64,000 bases of DNA from the NCBI RefSeq assembly GCF_006274605.1, contig NZ_CP040846.1:1867041-1931040 (forward strand), read 5' to 3'. The stretch comes from Thermococcus indicus. GTDB lineage: Archaea > Methanobacteriota_B > Thermococci > Thermococcales > Thermococcaceae. The notes beneath the pieces were generated by a model that was not told the origin of the DNA, did not search any database, and was given only the letters and a program-made list of their open reading frames with translations. Positions 1 to 12,090 of the stretch are shown here, one piece after another. The first letter of the stretch is position 1. The number at the start of each line of letters is the position of its first letter. The position numbers were made by a program, and so were the translations under genes.

Positions 1-554
1 CCAAACTTCCCGGGAACCTGAGGGCCGCGGTGCTGCTCGTACAGCACATGCCGCCCGGGTTCACAAAGTCCTTCGCGAAGAGGCTCGACAGCCTGAGCAA
101 GATAGACGTCAAGGAGGCAGAGGATGGGGACCCCATAGAGGAGGGGAAGGCCTACGTGGCCCCCGGCGACTACCACATGGAGGTCGAGATGAGGCGCGGA
201 AAGCCGGTTATAACGCTCAACAAGAAACCCAAGATACACGGGGTAAGACCCGCCGCCGACCCCATGATGACCACCGCCGCAGGGGTGTTCGGGCGCAGAA
301 CCGTCGGCGTCGTTATGACCGGCATGGGCAGGGATGGGGCACAGGGGACGGTAGCCATCAAGAAGAAAGGGGGAATAACCATCGCCCAGGACAAGGAAAC
401 TTCGATAATCTTCGGCATGCCCAAGGCCGCGATCGAGACGGGCATGGTGGACTACGTCGTCCCGCTGGATAAAATCGCAGAGACAATTGTGATGGCAGTA
501 AACAAGGTTAACCGGGGTGGTGCCGGTGGAGGATCTTTCGCAGTATCTAGATGA
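1..554 (+). CDS. cheB: CheB, C-terminal methylesterase/deamidase domain (5' end outside the window)
   Basis: This is the catalytic end of chemotaxis methylesterase CheB, which removes methyl groups from receptor glutamates. The frame is open from base 3 to the left edge ([10 protein letters not shown]), so the start and any receiver domain lie outside. Visible family motifs are QHMPPGFT, whose His matches the catalytic His, and MTGMGRDGA, whose Asp matches the catalytic Asp; the Ser of the triad would be just upstream of the window. It is the first gene of a plus-strand run of che genes, and its last codons overlap the start of cheA, which implies translational coupling. Confidence 0.93.
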   Translation, partial: KLPGNLRAAVLLVQHMPPGFTKSFAKRLDSLSKIDVKEAEDGDPIEEGKAYVAPGDYHMEVEMRRGKPVITLNKKPKIHGVRPAADPMMTTAAGVFGRRTVGVVMTGMGRDGAQGTVAIKKKGGITIAQDKETSIIFGMPKAAIETGMVDYVVPLDKIAETIVMAVNKVNRGGAGGGSFAVSR

Positions 555-2829
555 GTTCCTCGCCGATGCGAGGGATAGGATAGACAGCCTCAGCAACGCA
601 ATACTCACGCTGGAGAAGATAGTCAAGGAGGGCGGGAGCGAGGAAGAGAAGAAGGCCATGATAGACCAGATTTTCCGCGATGCCCACACGCTAAAGGGTA
701 CCGCCGCCACGATGGGATTCATGAAGCTCAGTGAAGTGGCCCACAAGATGGAGAACCTCTTCGATCTCGTGAGGAGCGGGAAGGTGGAACCAACTCCCGA
801 CCTGATAGACGTGCTCCTGGAATTCCTTGACGCCATTGAGGGTATGGTGGACAGCATAGAGGAGAGCGGCAACGAGGGAGACTTTGACGTGGAGGAACTG
901 TTCGCCAAGGCGGAAAAATTCTTCAGCGGCGGGGGGAAAACCAAAAGCGAGAAGGAGGCCCCGAGGGCCCAGGAAGAGGAAGCCCCGCAGGCGAAGGAAG
1001 AGGTCTCTCCAGCGGAGGAAGTTCCCGGCAAGAAGTACGTGGTCAGGGTACGCTTCCACAAGGACGCCCAGTTGAGGGGCGTAAGGGCTTTTCTCATACT
1101 GTCCGACCTCGAGGACATCGGGGAGGTCATCAAAACCAACCCCGATAGGAGCATCATCGAGGACGGAAAAGCCGACGTGGATGTTCTTGAGTTCGTAGTC
1201 GCAACCGATGAGGACCCGGAGAAGATAAAAACCCTTGTGACCAGGCATCCCGAGGTTGAGGACGCGGAGATAGAAGAGCTGAAGCAGGAAGAGGGCGTAA
1301 AAACCTATACCGTCACAGTGTACATGCAGAAGGACGCCCCCCTCAAGGGGGTACGCTCCTATCTCGTTCTCCAGGATCTCCAGAAGATGGGAGACGTCAT
1401 CAAGACCGTACCCGACAGGGTCTCAATTCAGAATGGAGAACTCACCGACGGGTACTACTTCGGGGTTCTTCTGACATCGAGCCTTTCCCCGGAGGACATC
1501 AAAAAGGTCATCCTTAAACACCCGGATGTCCAGGACGCCGACGTCCAGGAAGGAGAGGGCAAGGAAGCCCCGAAACCAAAGGAAGAAACGGCCCCCAGCG
1601 GGAAGCCCGCCGCGGCCTCAGCGAAGAAGGCATCCAAGAAAAAGCTCCCCTCAACCCCCAAGGTCAAGGTATCCAAGATAATCAAGGTCGACGTCGGCCA
1701 TCTCGACAGACTCATGAACCTCGTCGGCGAGCTGGTCATCACGAAAGGCCGGCTGGAGCAGATTGCGGAGAGACTCGGAGACCGCGAGCTGCTCGAGACC
1801 CTATCAACCCTATCGAGGCTCCTCACCGAGCTGCAGGACGAGATAATGGAGATGCGCCTCACGCCCGTTGCCGAGGTCTTCAACAAGTTCCCGCGCATGG
1901 TCCGCGAGCTGGCGAGGAAGATGGGCAAGGAGGTCGATTTCATCATCGAGGGTGCGGACATAGAGGTCGACAGGACAATACTCGACAAGCTCGGCGACGT
2001 CCTCGTCCACCTGCTGAGGAACGCCATAGACCACGGCATAGAGCCACCCGAGGAGAGGGAAAAGGCAGGGAAACCGCGCGCCGGCAGGCTCGAACTCATA
2101 GCAAGACGCGAGAGGAGCCACGTCGAGATTATAGTGAAGGACGACGGTCGCGGCATCGACCCCGAGAAGATAAAGAGAAAGGCGCTGGAGAAGGGCCTCA
2201 TCACCCCCGAGCAGGCGGCAGAGATGAGCGACGAGGAAGCGATAAACCTGATATTCCTGCCGGGCTTCAGCACGAAGGAACAGGTCACCGACGTGTCAGG
2301 CAGGGGCGTTGGAATGGACGTCGTCAAGGACGTCGTCAAGAGCCTCAACGGCAGCATATCCGTCCAGAGCAAGGTCGGAGAGGGTTCGGTGTTCGTGCTC
2401 AAGCTGCCGGTCAGCATGGCCATCATCCAGGCGCTGCTCATTGAGGTCCAGGGTGAGGTCTACGCGGTTCCGATAAACAACATACTCGAGAGTATCGAGA
2501 TCAAGCGCGAGGACACAAAGAGCATAGGCGGTAAGGAGGTCATAGTGCTCCGCGGTGAGATAATACCGGTCGTTATGCTTCACGAACTGTTCGGCCTGCC
2601 GGTTCCAGAGATGAACGAGTTCCCGGCGATAATAATCGACCTCGGAGCACAGAAGGTGGCGGTCGGCGTTGATAAGCTCCTCCACAAGAAGGACATAGTC
2701 ATCAAGAGCCTCGGAAAGATGCTCTCCCACATCAGCGGCTTCGCGGGGGCGACGATACTCGGAGACGGTAGCGTGGTACTGATTATTGAGATAAACGGAC
2801 TGCTCGGTGGTGGTAGGGGTGGACTCTGA
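526..2829 (+). CDS. cheA: CheA chemotaxis histidine kinase with two tandem P2-like domains
   Basis: CheA autophosphorylates on a His and passes the phosphate to CheY and CheB. An N-terminal HPt domain has the phospho-His in DAHTLKGTA (about residue 54). Two related P2-like modules follow (about residues 170-253 and 259-345), separated from their neighbours by Lys/Glu/Pro/Ala linkers. Then come the P3 dimerisation helices (from about 385), the P4 kinase with N box [15 protein letters not shown]1 DDGRGID and G2 SGRGVGMD, and a CheW-like P5 (625-767). I choose GTG 526 because GGGGTGGT sits at the same spacing as before the receptor gene at 4650; GTG 517 or 520 are alternatives. The start overlaps cheB and the end overlaps cheC. 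Confidence 0.96.
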   Translation: MEDLSQYLDEFLADARDRIDSLSNAILTLEKIVKEGGSEEEKKAMIDQIFRDAHTLKGTAATMGFMKLSEVAHKMENLFDLVRSGKVEPTPDLIDVLLEFLDAIEGMVDSIEESGNEGDFDVEELFAKAEKFFSGGGKTKSEKEAPRAQEEEAPQAKEEVSPAEEVPGKKYVVRVRFHKDAQLRGVRAFLILSDLEDIGEVIKTNPDRSIIEDGKADVDVLEFVVATDEDPEKIKTLVTRHPEVEDAEIEELKQEEGVKTYTVTVYMQKDAPLKGVRSYLVLQDLQKMGDVIKTVPDRVSIQNGELTDGYYFGVLLTSSLSPEDIKKVILKHPDVQDADVQEGEGKEAPKPKEETAPSGKPAAASAKKASKKKLPSTPKVKVSKIIKVDVGHLDRLMNLVGELVITKGRLEQIAERLGDRELLETLSTLSRLLTELQDEIMEMRLTPVAEVFNKFPRMVRELARKMGKEVDFIIEGADIEVDRTILDKLGDVLVHLLRNAIDHGIEPPEEREKAGKPRAGRLELIARRERSHVEIIVKDDGRGIDPEKIKRKALEKGLITPEQAAEMSDEEAINLIFLPGFSTKEQVTDVSGRGVGMDVVKDVVKSLNGSISVQSKVGEGSVFVLKLPVSMAIIQALLIEVQGEVYAVPINNILESIEIKREDTKSIGGKEVIVLRGEIIPVVMLHELFGLPVPEMNEFPAIIIDLGAQKVAVGVDKLLHKKDIVIKSLGKMLSHISGFAGATILGDGSVVLIIEINGLLGGGRGGL

Positions 2830-3451
2830 GAACTACGAGGAGTACATCAAAAACCTGGACGAATTCGCCAAGAGTGCGCTGGTTGAAACCTTCAATATAG
2901 GTGCCTCCAGGGCAGCAGACGCGCTCAGCGAAATGACGGGTCTAACCGTCAACATCACGGTTCCGGAGATAGAGATAACCTCCATCAAAAACGTGCCCGA
3001 GAAGGTCGGTGAGGACGTAAAGGTGGCCGTCTACATCGGGCTCAGCGGCGGCTTTGACGGCCATGCGTTTTTCTTCCTGGACTTCGAAGACGCACTCAAA
3101 ATGTTCGATATGATGATGGGAATGCCGCCCGGCTCAACGGCGGAGTTCGATGAGATGGTGCAGTCCGCGGTCATGGAGGCGGGCAATATTCTGATCTCCG
3201 CCTTCGCAAACGCCCTCAGCGAGTTTCTGGGAACGAGCATAAACCAGACCCCGCCGGACATGGCGGTTGACTTCACCCCGGCCATACTGGACTTCGCGCT
3301 CGCGGACATCGGCCGGCACTGTGACTACACCATGCTGCTCAAGACCACCATCCACATGGAGGGTGTTCAGTTCAGGGAGCACTTCATGATACTGCCCCAC
3401 CCCGCCTCCATGAAGAGGATCATCGAAACCCTTCTGGGGGGATTCGCATGA
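2819..3451 (+). CDS. cheC: CheC-type CheY-P phosphatase, first copy
   Basis: CheC dephosphorylates CheY-P and can bind CheD. Both copies of the family signature (D/S)-x3-E-x2-N-x22-P are intact: one begins SALVETFN near the N terminus and the other SAVMEAGN in the middle, which suggests an active enzyme with two sites. The 210-residue length fits the family. GTG 2819 follows GGTGGT (2807-2814) and overlaps the end of cheA by 11 bases. The stop overlaps the next cheC by four bases (ATGA), so the two are coupled. Confidence 0.93.
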   Translation: MDSENYEEYIKNLDEFAKSALVETFNIGASRAADALSEMTGLTVNITVPEIEITSIKNVPEKVGEDVKVAVYIGLSGGFDGHAFFFLDFEDALKMFDMMMGMPPGSTAEFDEMVQSAVMEAGNILISAFANALSEFLGTSINQTPPDMAVDFTPAILDFALADIGRHCDYTMLLKTTIHMEGVQFREHFMILPHPASMKRIIETLLGGFA

Positions 3452-4143
3452 GCGAGCACAAAAGCTGGTCGTCGAAGTGGTATCAGGACATATTTAGGGA
3501 GGCATCGAACATAGCGATGAGCCACGCGCTCACAGCGCTCTCAAACATGATAGGAGAGATTGAGATGGAACCCCCCGCGGTGGAGGTCCTCCCGCGGGCA
3601 AGGTTCCTCGCGATGATAGCGAGCAGGGGCATCAGGGACAGCTTCGTCGTGATGTTTGACATAACGGAAGGCCTGAGCGGCCTCACTATACTCCAGTTCC
3701 CGAAGAAAAGCGTCAGGGCGCTGGTATCACTCCTGCTCGGGATGGATCCGGATGACGAGGGCATGGACGAGATGGGACGCTCCGCCATCATGGAGATAGG
3801 CAACATACTCATCTCCGTCTACACCGACATACTGGCCCAGCTCATAGGGGAGCCCGTCTCACTCAGTCCGCCCAAACCCGTGGAGAGCCTGTACGACGCC
3901 GAGAGGGAACTGGCGAGGCCGGACCTCAGGGATGTCACCGAGGTACTGGCGTTCAAGACGCGGTTCTACCAGGCCAACACCGACGTGGAAAGCTTCTTCT
4001 ACCTGATTCCGACCAAAGATGCCTTTGACAAGCTCGTGAGCAGGCTCGAAGCCCAGATAGAGAGCGTCGGGGCGAAGGAAGATACCCCCGAAAGCAGCGG
4101 GGGCGAGGCGGCGGCCGAGGAAAACGGTTCCGGCGAGGGTTGA
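3448..4143 (+). CDS. cheC: CheC-type CheY-P phosphatase, second copy
   Basis: This second CheC-family protein has 231 residues. The C-terminal active-site signature (SAIMEIGN ... P) keeps the exact spacing. The N-terminal one (DIFREASN ...) has its proline shifted by one residue, so that site may be weaker. The C-terminal 25 residues are a Gly/Glu/Ala/Ser-rich tail absent from the first copy. It starts at ATG 3448 inside the ATGA overlap with the previous gene and is followed after three bases by cheD. Tandem cheC paralogues are common in archaeal che operons; here the two probably differ in activity or in CheD binding. Confidence 0.92.
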   Translation: MSEHKSWSSKWYQDIFREASNIAMSHALTALSNMIGEIEMEPPAVEVLPRARFLAMIASRGIRDSFVVMFDITEGLSGLTILQFPKKSVRALVSLLLGMDPDDEGMDEMGRSAIMEIGNILISVYTDILAQLIGEPVSLSPPKPVESLYDAERELARPDLRDVTEVLAFKTRFYQANTDVESFFYLIPTKDAFDKLVSRLEAQIESVGAKEDTPESSGGEAAAEENGSGEG

Positions 4144-4146
4144 GTC

Positions 4147-6893
<2,747 letters not shown>

Positions 6894-6939
6894 GGCCCTT
6901 TCGTTGTTTCCTTCTTTACACAGCATCGGGGGTGAGAAG

Positions 6940-7692
6940 ATGGACTGGGTGATGATAGCGGTCATAGCCGTCGTGGTGCTGCTCGGAACCGTGCTCTCGG
7001 CGTACATCATATCCAACACACTCAACAACCAGATGGGCGAGCTGTACGCGGTGCTTGTGGAGCGCGAGCTGAGGGAGAGCAGTGCAGCCTCCCGGCCAAA
7101 GGAAACGAAGCAGCAAAAAGCAGAGCCCGCGGTGGAGCATCCGAAAAAGATGAGCGTCTCCGGCGTCAACGAGGAGGAACTGATACAGAAGCTCCGCAAG
7201 GTTATAGACGAAAAGGTGCAGAACGTGCTCAGCGAGGCCAAGAGGAAGAAGGAGAGGCTCGGCATGCTGCTTGATGTCGCAAGGGGTTACACCCTGGGGT
7301 ACGTGAGCGAGGAGGAGTACAACGCGTTCCTCATGAAGGTGCTGGCGGAGCTGGACGAGTTCAAGCGCCTGTGGCTGGCCCGCTTCCCGAGCCAGAGGGA
7401 TAGGGAAAGGCTGAACCTCATGATGAACTACGTTGCAAAAACTAAGCTCCCCGTCGTGGTCAGGAGCAAGGACGGGAAGAGCCAGATGACGCTCCCTCCC
7501 GAGGAGGCCCTCATCAGAATCACAAGCAATATAAACAGTGCCATGAATATCCTCGACGAGCTGATTGAGGGCAGGGGCGAGAATCCCGCCGTGACGCCCC
7601 TGGAGGTGAAGCTCACCCAGGAATGTGAGAAGCTCCGTGCCAAGGTCGAGAAGCTGGAGAGACAGCTGGAGGAGTACAACGCCCTCACGTGA
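6940..7692 (+). CDS. Unrecognised membrane-anchored coiled-coil protein in the che operon
   Basis: I do not recognise this 250-residue protein. One N-terminal membrane helix (DWVMIAVIAVVVLLGTVLSA) is followed by a cytosolic part: a charged Ser/Lys/Pro linker, a helical segment (about 80-130), a compact central region with the sequence GMLLDVARGYTLGYVSEEEY, and a C-terminal coiled coil ending in EKLERQLEEYNA. ATG 6940 follows GGGGGTGAG; an in-frame TTG at 6904 has no such site. Lying between the receptor and cheF, it may organise the receptor array or couple signalling to the archaellum. That role is inferred from position only. Confidence 0.8.
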   Translation: MDWVMIAVIAVVVLLGTVLSAYIISNTLNNQMGELYAVLVERELRESSAASRPKETKQQKAEPAVEHPKKMSVSGVNEEELIQKLRKVIDEKVQNVLSEAKRKKERLGMLLDVARGYTLGYVSEEEYNAFLMKVLAELDEFKRLWLARFPSQRDRERLNLMMNYVAKTKLPVVVRSKDGKSQMTLPPEEALIRITSNINSAMNILDELIEGRGENPAVTPLEVKLTQECEKLRAKVEKLERQLEEYNALT

Positions 7693-7713
7693 GGGTTCCA
7701 AAGGGGATGAACC

Positions 7714-8739
7714 ATGGCAGTGACGGAAACGAGGGTCAAGGCGACCATAATATCATCGTGGAAGGGATCGGGCAGGGTTACATGGAGGGATGCCATAGGC
7801 GGAATACAGAACGACCGGCTTATCCTCAGGTACCTCAAGATGGGGGAGGTTGTGGGGGAGGACAATTTCCCGTTTTCGTCACTCACCGACCTCAGCGTGA
7901 ATGTGCCGGATAACTACAAGCTCAATCCCGAGAAGGAGCACTTCGGGATGAAGTTCTACCTGCCCGGCAGGGGAGAGCTCACCCTTATCCTCACGATAGG
8001 GGACAACCTCCTCATATACGACGAGAACAAGTTCCGCGAGTTCGTCCATACCCTCTTCGAGACGCTCATAAACGGAAAGGCCGTGAAAATTCAGCTGGCC
8101 AGAATGAAGGGTGGAGCGATAAACATGGAGTCCACGTGGCAGGACGGCTCCCTGAGGATAGTTTCGGTAAAGTCCGCCAAGAGGGGCAAAACCGAGCGCA
8201 ACATAGTCATCCTCGACCAGGACAGAAGGCCGATACCGGTGTTTTCCGACGTCGAGGACATGGACATCGAACAGGTTGACCTGAACGGGAAGAAAATCGA
8301 AGCCTGGAAGGTGAAGCACTTCTACATCAACGAGACCGTTACCTCGTATCTCTACATCCCCGAGAAGAAAACCCGCCTGTTCGTACTTCGCTACCTCCTA
8401 AAGTACATCCCGAGCTATTTCGAGTTCATCCTCAAGGTATCGAAGGAGTTCCCAACGCTCCAGGCGGAGTTCAAGGAGGTCATGGAGAAGGAGCTGAAGG
8501 AGCTGGAGAGCCTCGACGAGACCGAAAAGCAGATACTCATGGCGCTGTACTCGGGACTCAACCCCCTTGAGGTTCACCAGTTCCTCGGGCTAAGCGAGAG
8601 GGAGATAGAGGAGATATACGACAGGATGATAGACAAGGGGCTCCTAAAAATCGTCATGATAAGAAAGGTCGTTGACCTGACCAGGGACGGCAGGAAAATA
8701 GTCAACAAGCTCATAGAGTACGGACTCGTGGCGATGTAA
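7714..8739 (+). CDS. cheF: CheF, archaeal chemotaxis adaptor to the archaellum
   Basis: CheF (DUF439 family) binds phospho-CheY and links it to the archaellum motor. The 341-residue protein has a long mixed alpha/beta N-terminal part (starting MAVTETRVKATIISSWKGSG) and a C-terminal winged-helix-like region from about residue 270 (EKQILMALYSGLNPLEV ... GLLKIVMIRKVVDLTRDGR), as is usual for the family. ATG 7714 is preceded by GGGGATGA. It closes the che run; the next gene is on the other strand. I assign it from overall sequence character, the C-terminal module and the che context, not from an alignment. Confidence 0.88.
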   Translation: MAVTETRVKATIISSWKGSGRVTWRDAIGGIQNDRLILRYLKMGEVVGEDNFPFSSLTDLSVNVPDNYKLNPEKEHFGMKFYLPGRGELTLILTIGDNLLIYDENKFREFVHTLFETLINGKAVKIQLARMKGGAINMESTWQDGSLRIVSVKSAKRGKTERNIVILDQDRRPIPVFSDVEDMDIEQVDLNGKKIEAWKVKHFYINETVTSYLYIPEKKTRLFVLRYLLKYIPSYFEFILKVSKEFPTLQAEFKEVMEKELKELESLDETEKQILMALYSGLNPLEVHQFLGLSEREIEEIYDRMIDKGLLKIVMIRKVVDLTRDGRKIVNKLIEYGLVAM

Positions 8740-8756
8740 ATAGAAAACGGAGAGAA

Positions 8757-10037
8757 TCAGCGCCTCCTCACGAGAAGGCCAATGAGCGCCAGCGCCACAA
8801 TGACGGCTGGCCCGCAGATGCTCTTCTCACCCCCCTTCCCCGCGAGCTTCTCAACATCAACTGCATAGAACGCCGAGCTGGCGGTTCCAACCACCGCGGT
8901 TCCGTTCTCAACCGCAATGCTGCGGACGTAGCCCAGGTTCGGGAGCTCCCCAAGGATATCGCCGCCGGTGGGGTCGACCGCGTAGAGCGAACCGACGCTG
9001 TAGATAACCGTTGTCCCGTTCTCGTTCCTGCTTTCAAACTTACCCGTCCCCACCAGGAGAACACCGTCAGCGTATCTGACCACCTTGACCCTGTAAGGAA
9101 AGCTCTGGTTCCACAGAACCTTTCCAGAGGAATCCAGAGCCACGAGTTCCCCACCACCCGGGCCCATTCCTCCAACGTAGGCGGTGTCACCTTTCACCTC
9201 GATGTCCTCGGTGTAGAACAGCTTCCTCTCCCAGAGCACCTTTCCGTCGGAGCTTATCATGTAAACGCGTCCCTCGGAGGTACCGTTTCCTGTCCCCGCA
9301 AGCACGCCACCGTTCCATAACTCCATGTCCCTGACCCACTGGCCCGTCTCCACGGTCCAGGCAACGGTCCCGTTGGGCAGGACGCCGTAAACGTAGCCGA
9401 ACTGTCCGGGGCCAACGTATCCTGAGGGGAAACCCGCGCCAACGTAGATTATCCCGTCCCCGACCCTGACCCTGCTGACGAGGGAGGTGAAGTTCAGGGT
9501 CCAACCGTTCAGTATCACGGTATCGTTCAGAAGGGTTCCACGGTACAGGTGGCCAACGTACAGCTTACTACCATTCTCAAGGAAGAAGTCGCCGTCAACC
9601 GCGTAAACATCCTTCCCGGTTATCTGAAAATCGTAAAGCTTGTTCGTTGTGAGGTTCCTGGCCACGAACCTGCCGTCCGGGTCAAAGGTGATGAAACCCC
9701 CCATGCTCCCCACCAGAACGCTCCCATCGGGCAGGGGGTACAGCTTCACAACGTAGCCGGAGTCGTTCTGCCACAGGAATGTGCCGTTGGACGAGTACGC
9801 GGCGGTGGTTCCCAGGTAGTAGATACCCACCATGCCGCTGGCGTTGGCCAGCTGCCTGTAGGAGCATCCAGCGTAAACCCTGCCGTTGAGGATCGCGACC
9901 GCCTCAATGCTCTTCTGGTACTGGACGTCACCGCATACCTCACCCTTCCAGAGCACGGCTCCCTGTTCCGCAAGCACCTGTGCGGACAGAGAAAAAACCA
10001 GCAACAGCATTAGAATCACTGGAACTCCCCGTTTCAT
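8757..10037 (-). CDS. Secreted beta-propeller (PQQ/WD-like repeat) protein with CGP-CTERM anchor
   Basis: This 426-residue exported protein has an N-terminal signal peptide (MKRGVPVILMLLLVFSLSAQVLA). It contains six or more blade-like repeats with the pattern V-x-x-G-x-G ... G-x-V-x-W-(T/E), for example GGDILGEL, KVLWERKLF and KVLWNQSF, as in PQQ or quinoprotein-like propellers. It ends in CGPAVIVALALIGLLVRRR, the CGP-CTERM signal found in Thermococcales surface proteins and thought to be processed and lipid-linked. Ligand and partner are unknown. It reads away from the HEAT-like gene and shares its promoter region. It is not part of the che operon. Confidence 0.88.
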   Translation of the reverse strand: MKRGVPVILMLLLVFSLSAQVLAEQGAVLWKGEVCGDVQYQKSIEAVAILNGRVYAGCSYRQLANASGMVGIYYLGTTAAYSSNGTFLWQNDSGYVVKLYPLPDGSVLVGSMGGFITFDPDGRFVARNLTTNKLYDFQITGKDVYAVDGDFFLENGSKLYVGHLYRGTLLNDTVILNGWTLNFTSLVSRVRVGDGIIYVGAGFPSGYVGPGQFGYVYGVLPNGTVAWTVETGQWVRDMELWNGGVLAGTGNGTSEGRVYMISSDGKVLWERKLFYTEDIEVKGDTAYVGGMGPGGGELVALDSSGKVLWNQSFPYRVKVVRYADGVLLVGTGKFESRNENGTTVIYSVGSLYAVDPTGGDILGELPNLGYVRSIAVENGTAVVGTASSAFYAVDVEKLAGKGGEKSICGPAVIVALALIGLLVRRR

Positions 10038-10070
10038 GGTTTATCCCCCCAAATAGGCTGGGTGAAAAGC

Positions 10071-10078
10071 TTATATAA
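10071..10078. promoter_or_regulatory. Symmetric TATA element TTATATAA between divergent genes
   Basis: TTATATAA lies 34 bases from the start of the propeller gene (minus) and 31 bases from the start of the HEAT-like gene (plus). The element reads as a TATA box on both strands, so one site could place two divergent initiation complexes. GGTGGT at 10100-10105 is the plus-strand ribosome binding site. Confidence 0.6.
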
Positions 10079-10108
10079 ACCTTTGCAGTAACCAACAGTG
10101 GTGGTTGA

Positions 10109-10855
10109 ATGAACGAAGACCTAGACATCAGGGAGGCTCTGGCAACCGGAGAGGGCCTGGAGGAGGTGCTAATACGCGCCACTGCAAGCGAGGAGACCCT
10201 CAAAGAGATCCTCCACCTTCTAGACGACGACCTGTGGACGGTACAGAAAAACGCCCTGAAGGTAGTTGTGGAAGTGGCGAGGGACAGGCCGGAACTCCAC
10301 GAGTCCCTGATAACCAAGCTAATGGTAATGCTGAGGAGGAGCGAGGCAGTGCCCCTCACACAGGAGATAGCCAGGGCATTTGGGGTCCTCGCTGAAGTCG
10401 CGCCGGACAGAATATCGCGCGTTCTGCCGGCGGTGTTCGCCAACTACCGCATTGGAGACCCCAAGATAAAGGTGAACATGGCCTACGTTCTCGAGGAGAT
10501 AATGAGGGTCAAGCCCGCACTTCTCAGCAACATCTTCAGGGACATCGGGTACATGCTGGTCTCCAGAGACACCACAGACAAATTGACGGCTCTGAACTTC
10601 ATCTCGGCACTCGGTGAAAACGGGGTAAGGTACGTGAGTCCGTTCCTGCCCAAGCTCTTCAATCTGCTCCACGACAGGGACGAGATCGTGAGGGCCAGCG
10701 CAGTTGAGACCCTGGTTCGTATAGCCGAGCTGAACGAGAAATTAAGGAAGATTATACGGACAAAACTGGAGGAAATAGACGACCGGAGCGACCTCGTAAC
10801 GAAGAAGGTTGAGGAGGGGCTAACCAGACTCGCCATCCTCGACAGGGGAGGATGA
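10109..10855 (+). CDS. HEAT-like helical repeat protein, function unknown
   Basis: This 248-residue, almost entirely alpha-helical protein has paired-helix repeats typical of HEAT folds (DDDLWTVQKNALKVVVEVA, DRISRVLPAVFANY, DRDEIVRASAVETLVRIAELN). No catalytic motif, membrane helix or signal peptide is visible, so a protein-protein scaffold role is likely. ATG 10109 follows GGTGGT. Its last 36 bases overlap the 3' end of the convergent coiled-coil gene on the other strand. I cannot name a partner. Confidence 0.78.
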   Translation: MNEDLDIREALATGEGLEEVLIRATASEETLKEILHLLDDDLWTVQKNALKVVVEVARDRPELHESLITKLMVMLRRSEAVPLTQEIARAFGVLAEVAPDRISRVLPAVFANYRIGDPKIKVNMAYVLEEIMRVKPALLSNIFRDIGYMLVSRDTTDKLTALNFISALGENGVRYVSPFLPKLFNLLHDRDEIVRASAVETLVRIAELNEKLRKIIRTKLEEIDDRSDLVTKKVEEGLTRLAILDRGG

Positions 10856-11863
10856 ATCCTCAAGCCTCTCCTGAAGGAACGTCTTCAGTGCCTCCTTGAG
10901 CTTCTCGTTCTCCTCGCGGAGCCTGGCGTTCTCCTGCCGTATTCCCTCGACCTCCTGGAGGATGTTCTTAACCTCCTGAAGGGTGCTCTCGAACTTGGAC
11001 CTGGGGATGAACTGCGTCTTCAGGATGGTAAGCGCGGCATCTATGTCGCTCGTGCCCGTTAGCGCCGCAAGCTCCTTGCGGATACGGTTGATCTCGGCGA
11101 GCTTCGCCTCGTACTCCGACAGTCTCTTGCCCAGTACATCAACCCTCCGGGACATGTCTTTAAGGGCGGCAAGTTTTCGCTTCAGATCCTCTATCTCCCG
11201 TTCCTTTTCGATGAGGGCCTTCTGGAGTCTCTCTTTCTCATGAAGGGACGACTTAAGGCGAACGTTTTCAGCAACAAGCTCCTCGTACCTCTCCTGTATC
11301 TTCAGGAGAGTCTCGGCCAAGTCCACGCTCACCCCAAAAACGTCCTTCTTCATCTGCTCCTCAAAATCCTTAAGGCGTTCCTCCACGTACGCCCTCACGA
11401 ACTCATCCATCTTCTTTCCATACCGCTCCTCGAGGCGTTTCATGATCTCCCCCGGGAGACGCTCCATGCGCTCCTCCATCTCGCCGATACGGGGCACGAG
11501 CATCTCAACGCTGTCGAGGAAAAGAGTTCTACGCTCAAGTTCCATCAGCTGGTCTTCCAGGCTCTTAATGCGTTTCTCCAGCGCGCGGGAGGATTCCCTG
11601 CTTGAATTGCTCAGCTCCTCAAACTTGCGGTTGAGAATCTCAATGCGCTCTGCGAGCATCTCCCTGTCCATGCGAAGCTCCCTGATGAGTGCGGCTATTG
11701 CCTCCAGCGCAAGAATGGAGTAGTCCGAAGCCGTCTCGGATTCGGGAATAGCGGACTTAACACTGTCCCAGTCACGGAGGGTTTTCAGCTCGTCGATGAC
11801 ATCCGGATGCCTTTCCTTGAGGTACTCCCAGTTGACACTGCCCCTTTTGGACTTCTTGAGCAT
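10820..11863 (-). CDS. Long coiled-coil protein, function unknown
   Basis: This 347-residue protein has a short N-terminal globular segment (KRGSVNWEYLKERHPDVIDELKTL in part), then near-continuous heptad-rich helix from about residue 50 to the end (LAERIEILNRKFEELSN, LKSSLHEKERLQKALIEKE, REENEKLKEALKTFLQERL). This gives an SMC-arm-like look, but there is no ATPase head and no membrane segment. The start is ATG 11863 with GGTGGT just upstream; the GTG nine bases earlier lacks a site. A TATA-like ATTTAAAT lies about 30 bases upstream, near 11890-11900. The 3' end overlaps the HEAT-like gene tail to tail by 36 bases. Confidence 0.75.
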   Translation of the reverse strand: MLKKSKRGSVNWEYLKERHPDVIDELKTLRDWDSVKSAIPESETASDYSILALEAIAALIRELRMDREMLAERIEILNRKFEELSNSSRESSRALEKRIKSLEDQLMELERRTLFLDSVEMLVPRIGEMEERMERLPGEIMKRLEERYGKKMDEFVRAYVEERLKDFEEQMKKDVFGVSVDLAETLLKIQERYEELVAENVRLKSSLHEKERLQKALIEKEREIEDLKRKLAALKDMSRRVDVLGKRLSEYEAKLAEINRIRKELAALTGTSDIDAALTILKTQFIPRSKFESTLQEVKNILQEVEGIRQENARLREENEKLKEALKTFLQERLEDSSSPVEDGESG

Positions 11864-11940
11864 AACCACCAACCGTTAAAAAATACCCAGGGATATTTAA
11901 ATAACTTTTGTGTAGGTGATTATCCAGAGAACAGGTAAGA

Positions 11941-12066
11941 TAGTGGCCGGCGGCGTCCCCGGTTTCCCGCCCCCTCTCGGAGGGCAGTACACCCGGGATC
12001 GCTGGCGGGCTTAACTTCCGGGGTCGAAACGAGACCGGGTGTGACCCCGCCGCTATGACCGCCGTA
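11941..12066 (-). rRNA. rrf: 5S ribosomal RNA
   Basis: Read on the minus strand, this stretch begins TACGGCGGTCATAGCGGCGG and ends CCGGCCACTA; the two ends pair to form helix I. Internal landmarks of archaeal 5S rRNA are present: the CACACCCGG ... CCGGAAGTTAAGC loop, AGCGATCCCGGGTGTACTGCCC, and the GAGAGGGGGCGGGAAA arm. The sequence is very close to what I recall for Thermococcales 5S rRNA. It stands alone, not linked to 16S or 23S genes in this window. Upstream on its strand is TTTATAAA at 12091-12098, 25 bases from the 5' end. The ends are estimated from the terminal stem. Confidence 0.95.
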
Positions 12067-12090
12067 CCGATACATACCTGCCGCGGAGGG

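Noticed and set aside
691-1248. Long minus-strand frames inside cheA and other che genes
   Set aside because: They are antisense shadows produced by the GC-rich codon bias; the plus-strand products carry clear family motifs.
6904-6939. TTG 6904 as the start of the gene after the receptor
   Set aside because: It has no ribosome site; GGGGGTGAG points to ATG 6940, which begins directly with the membrane helix.
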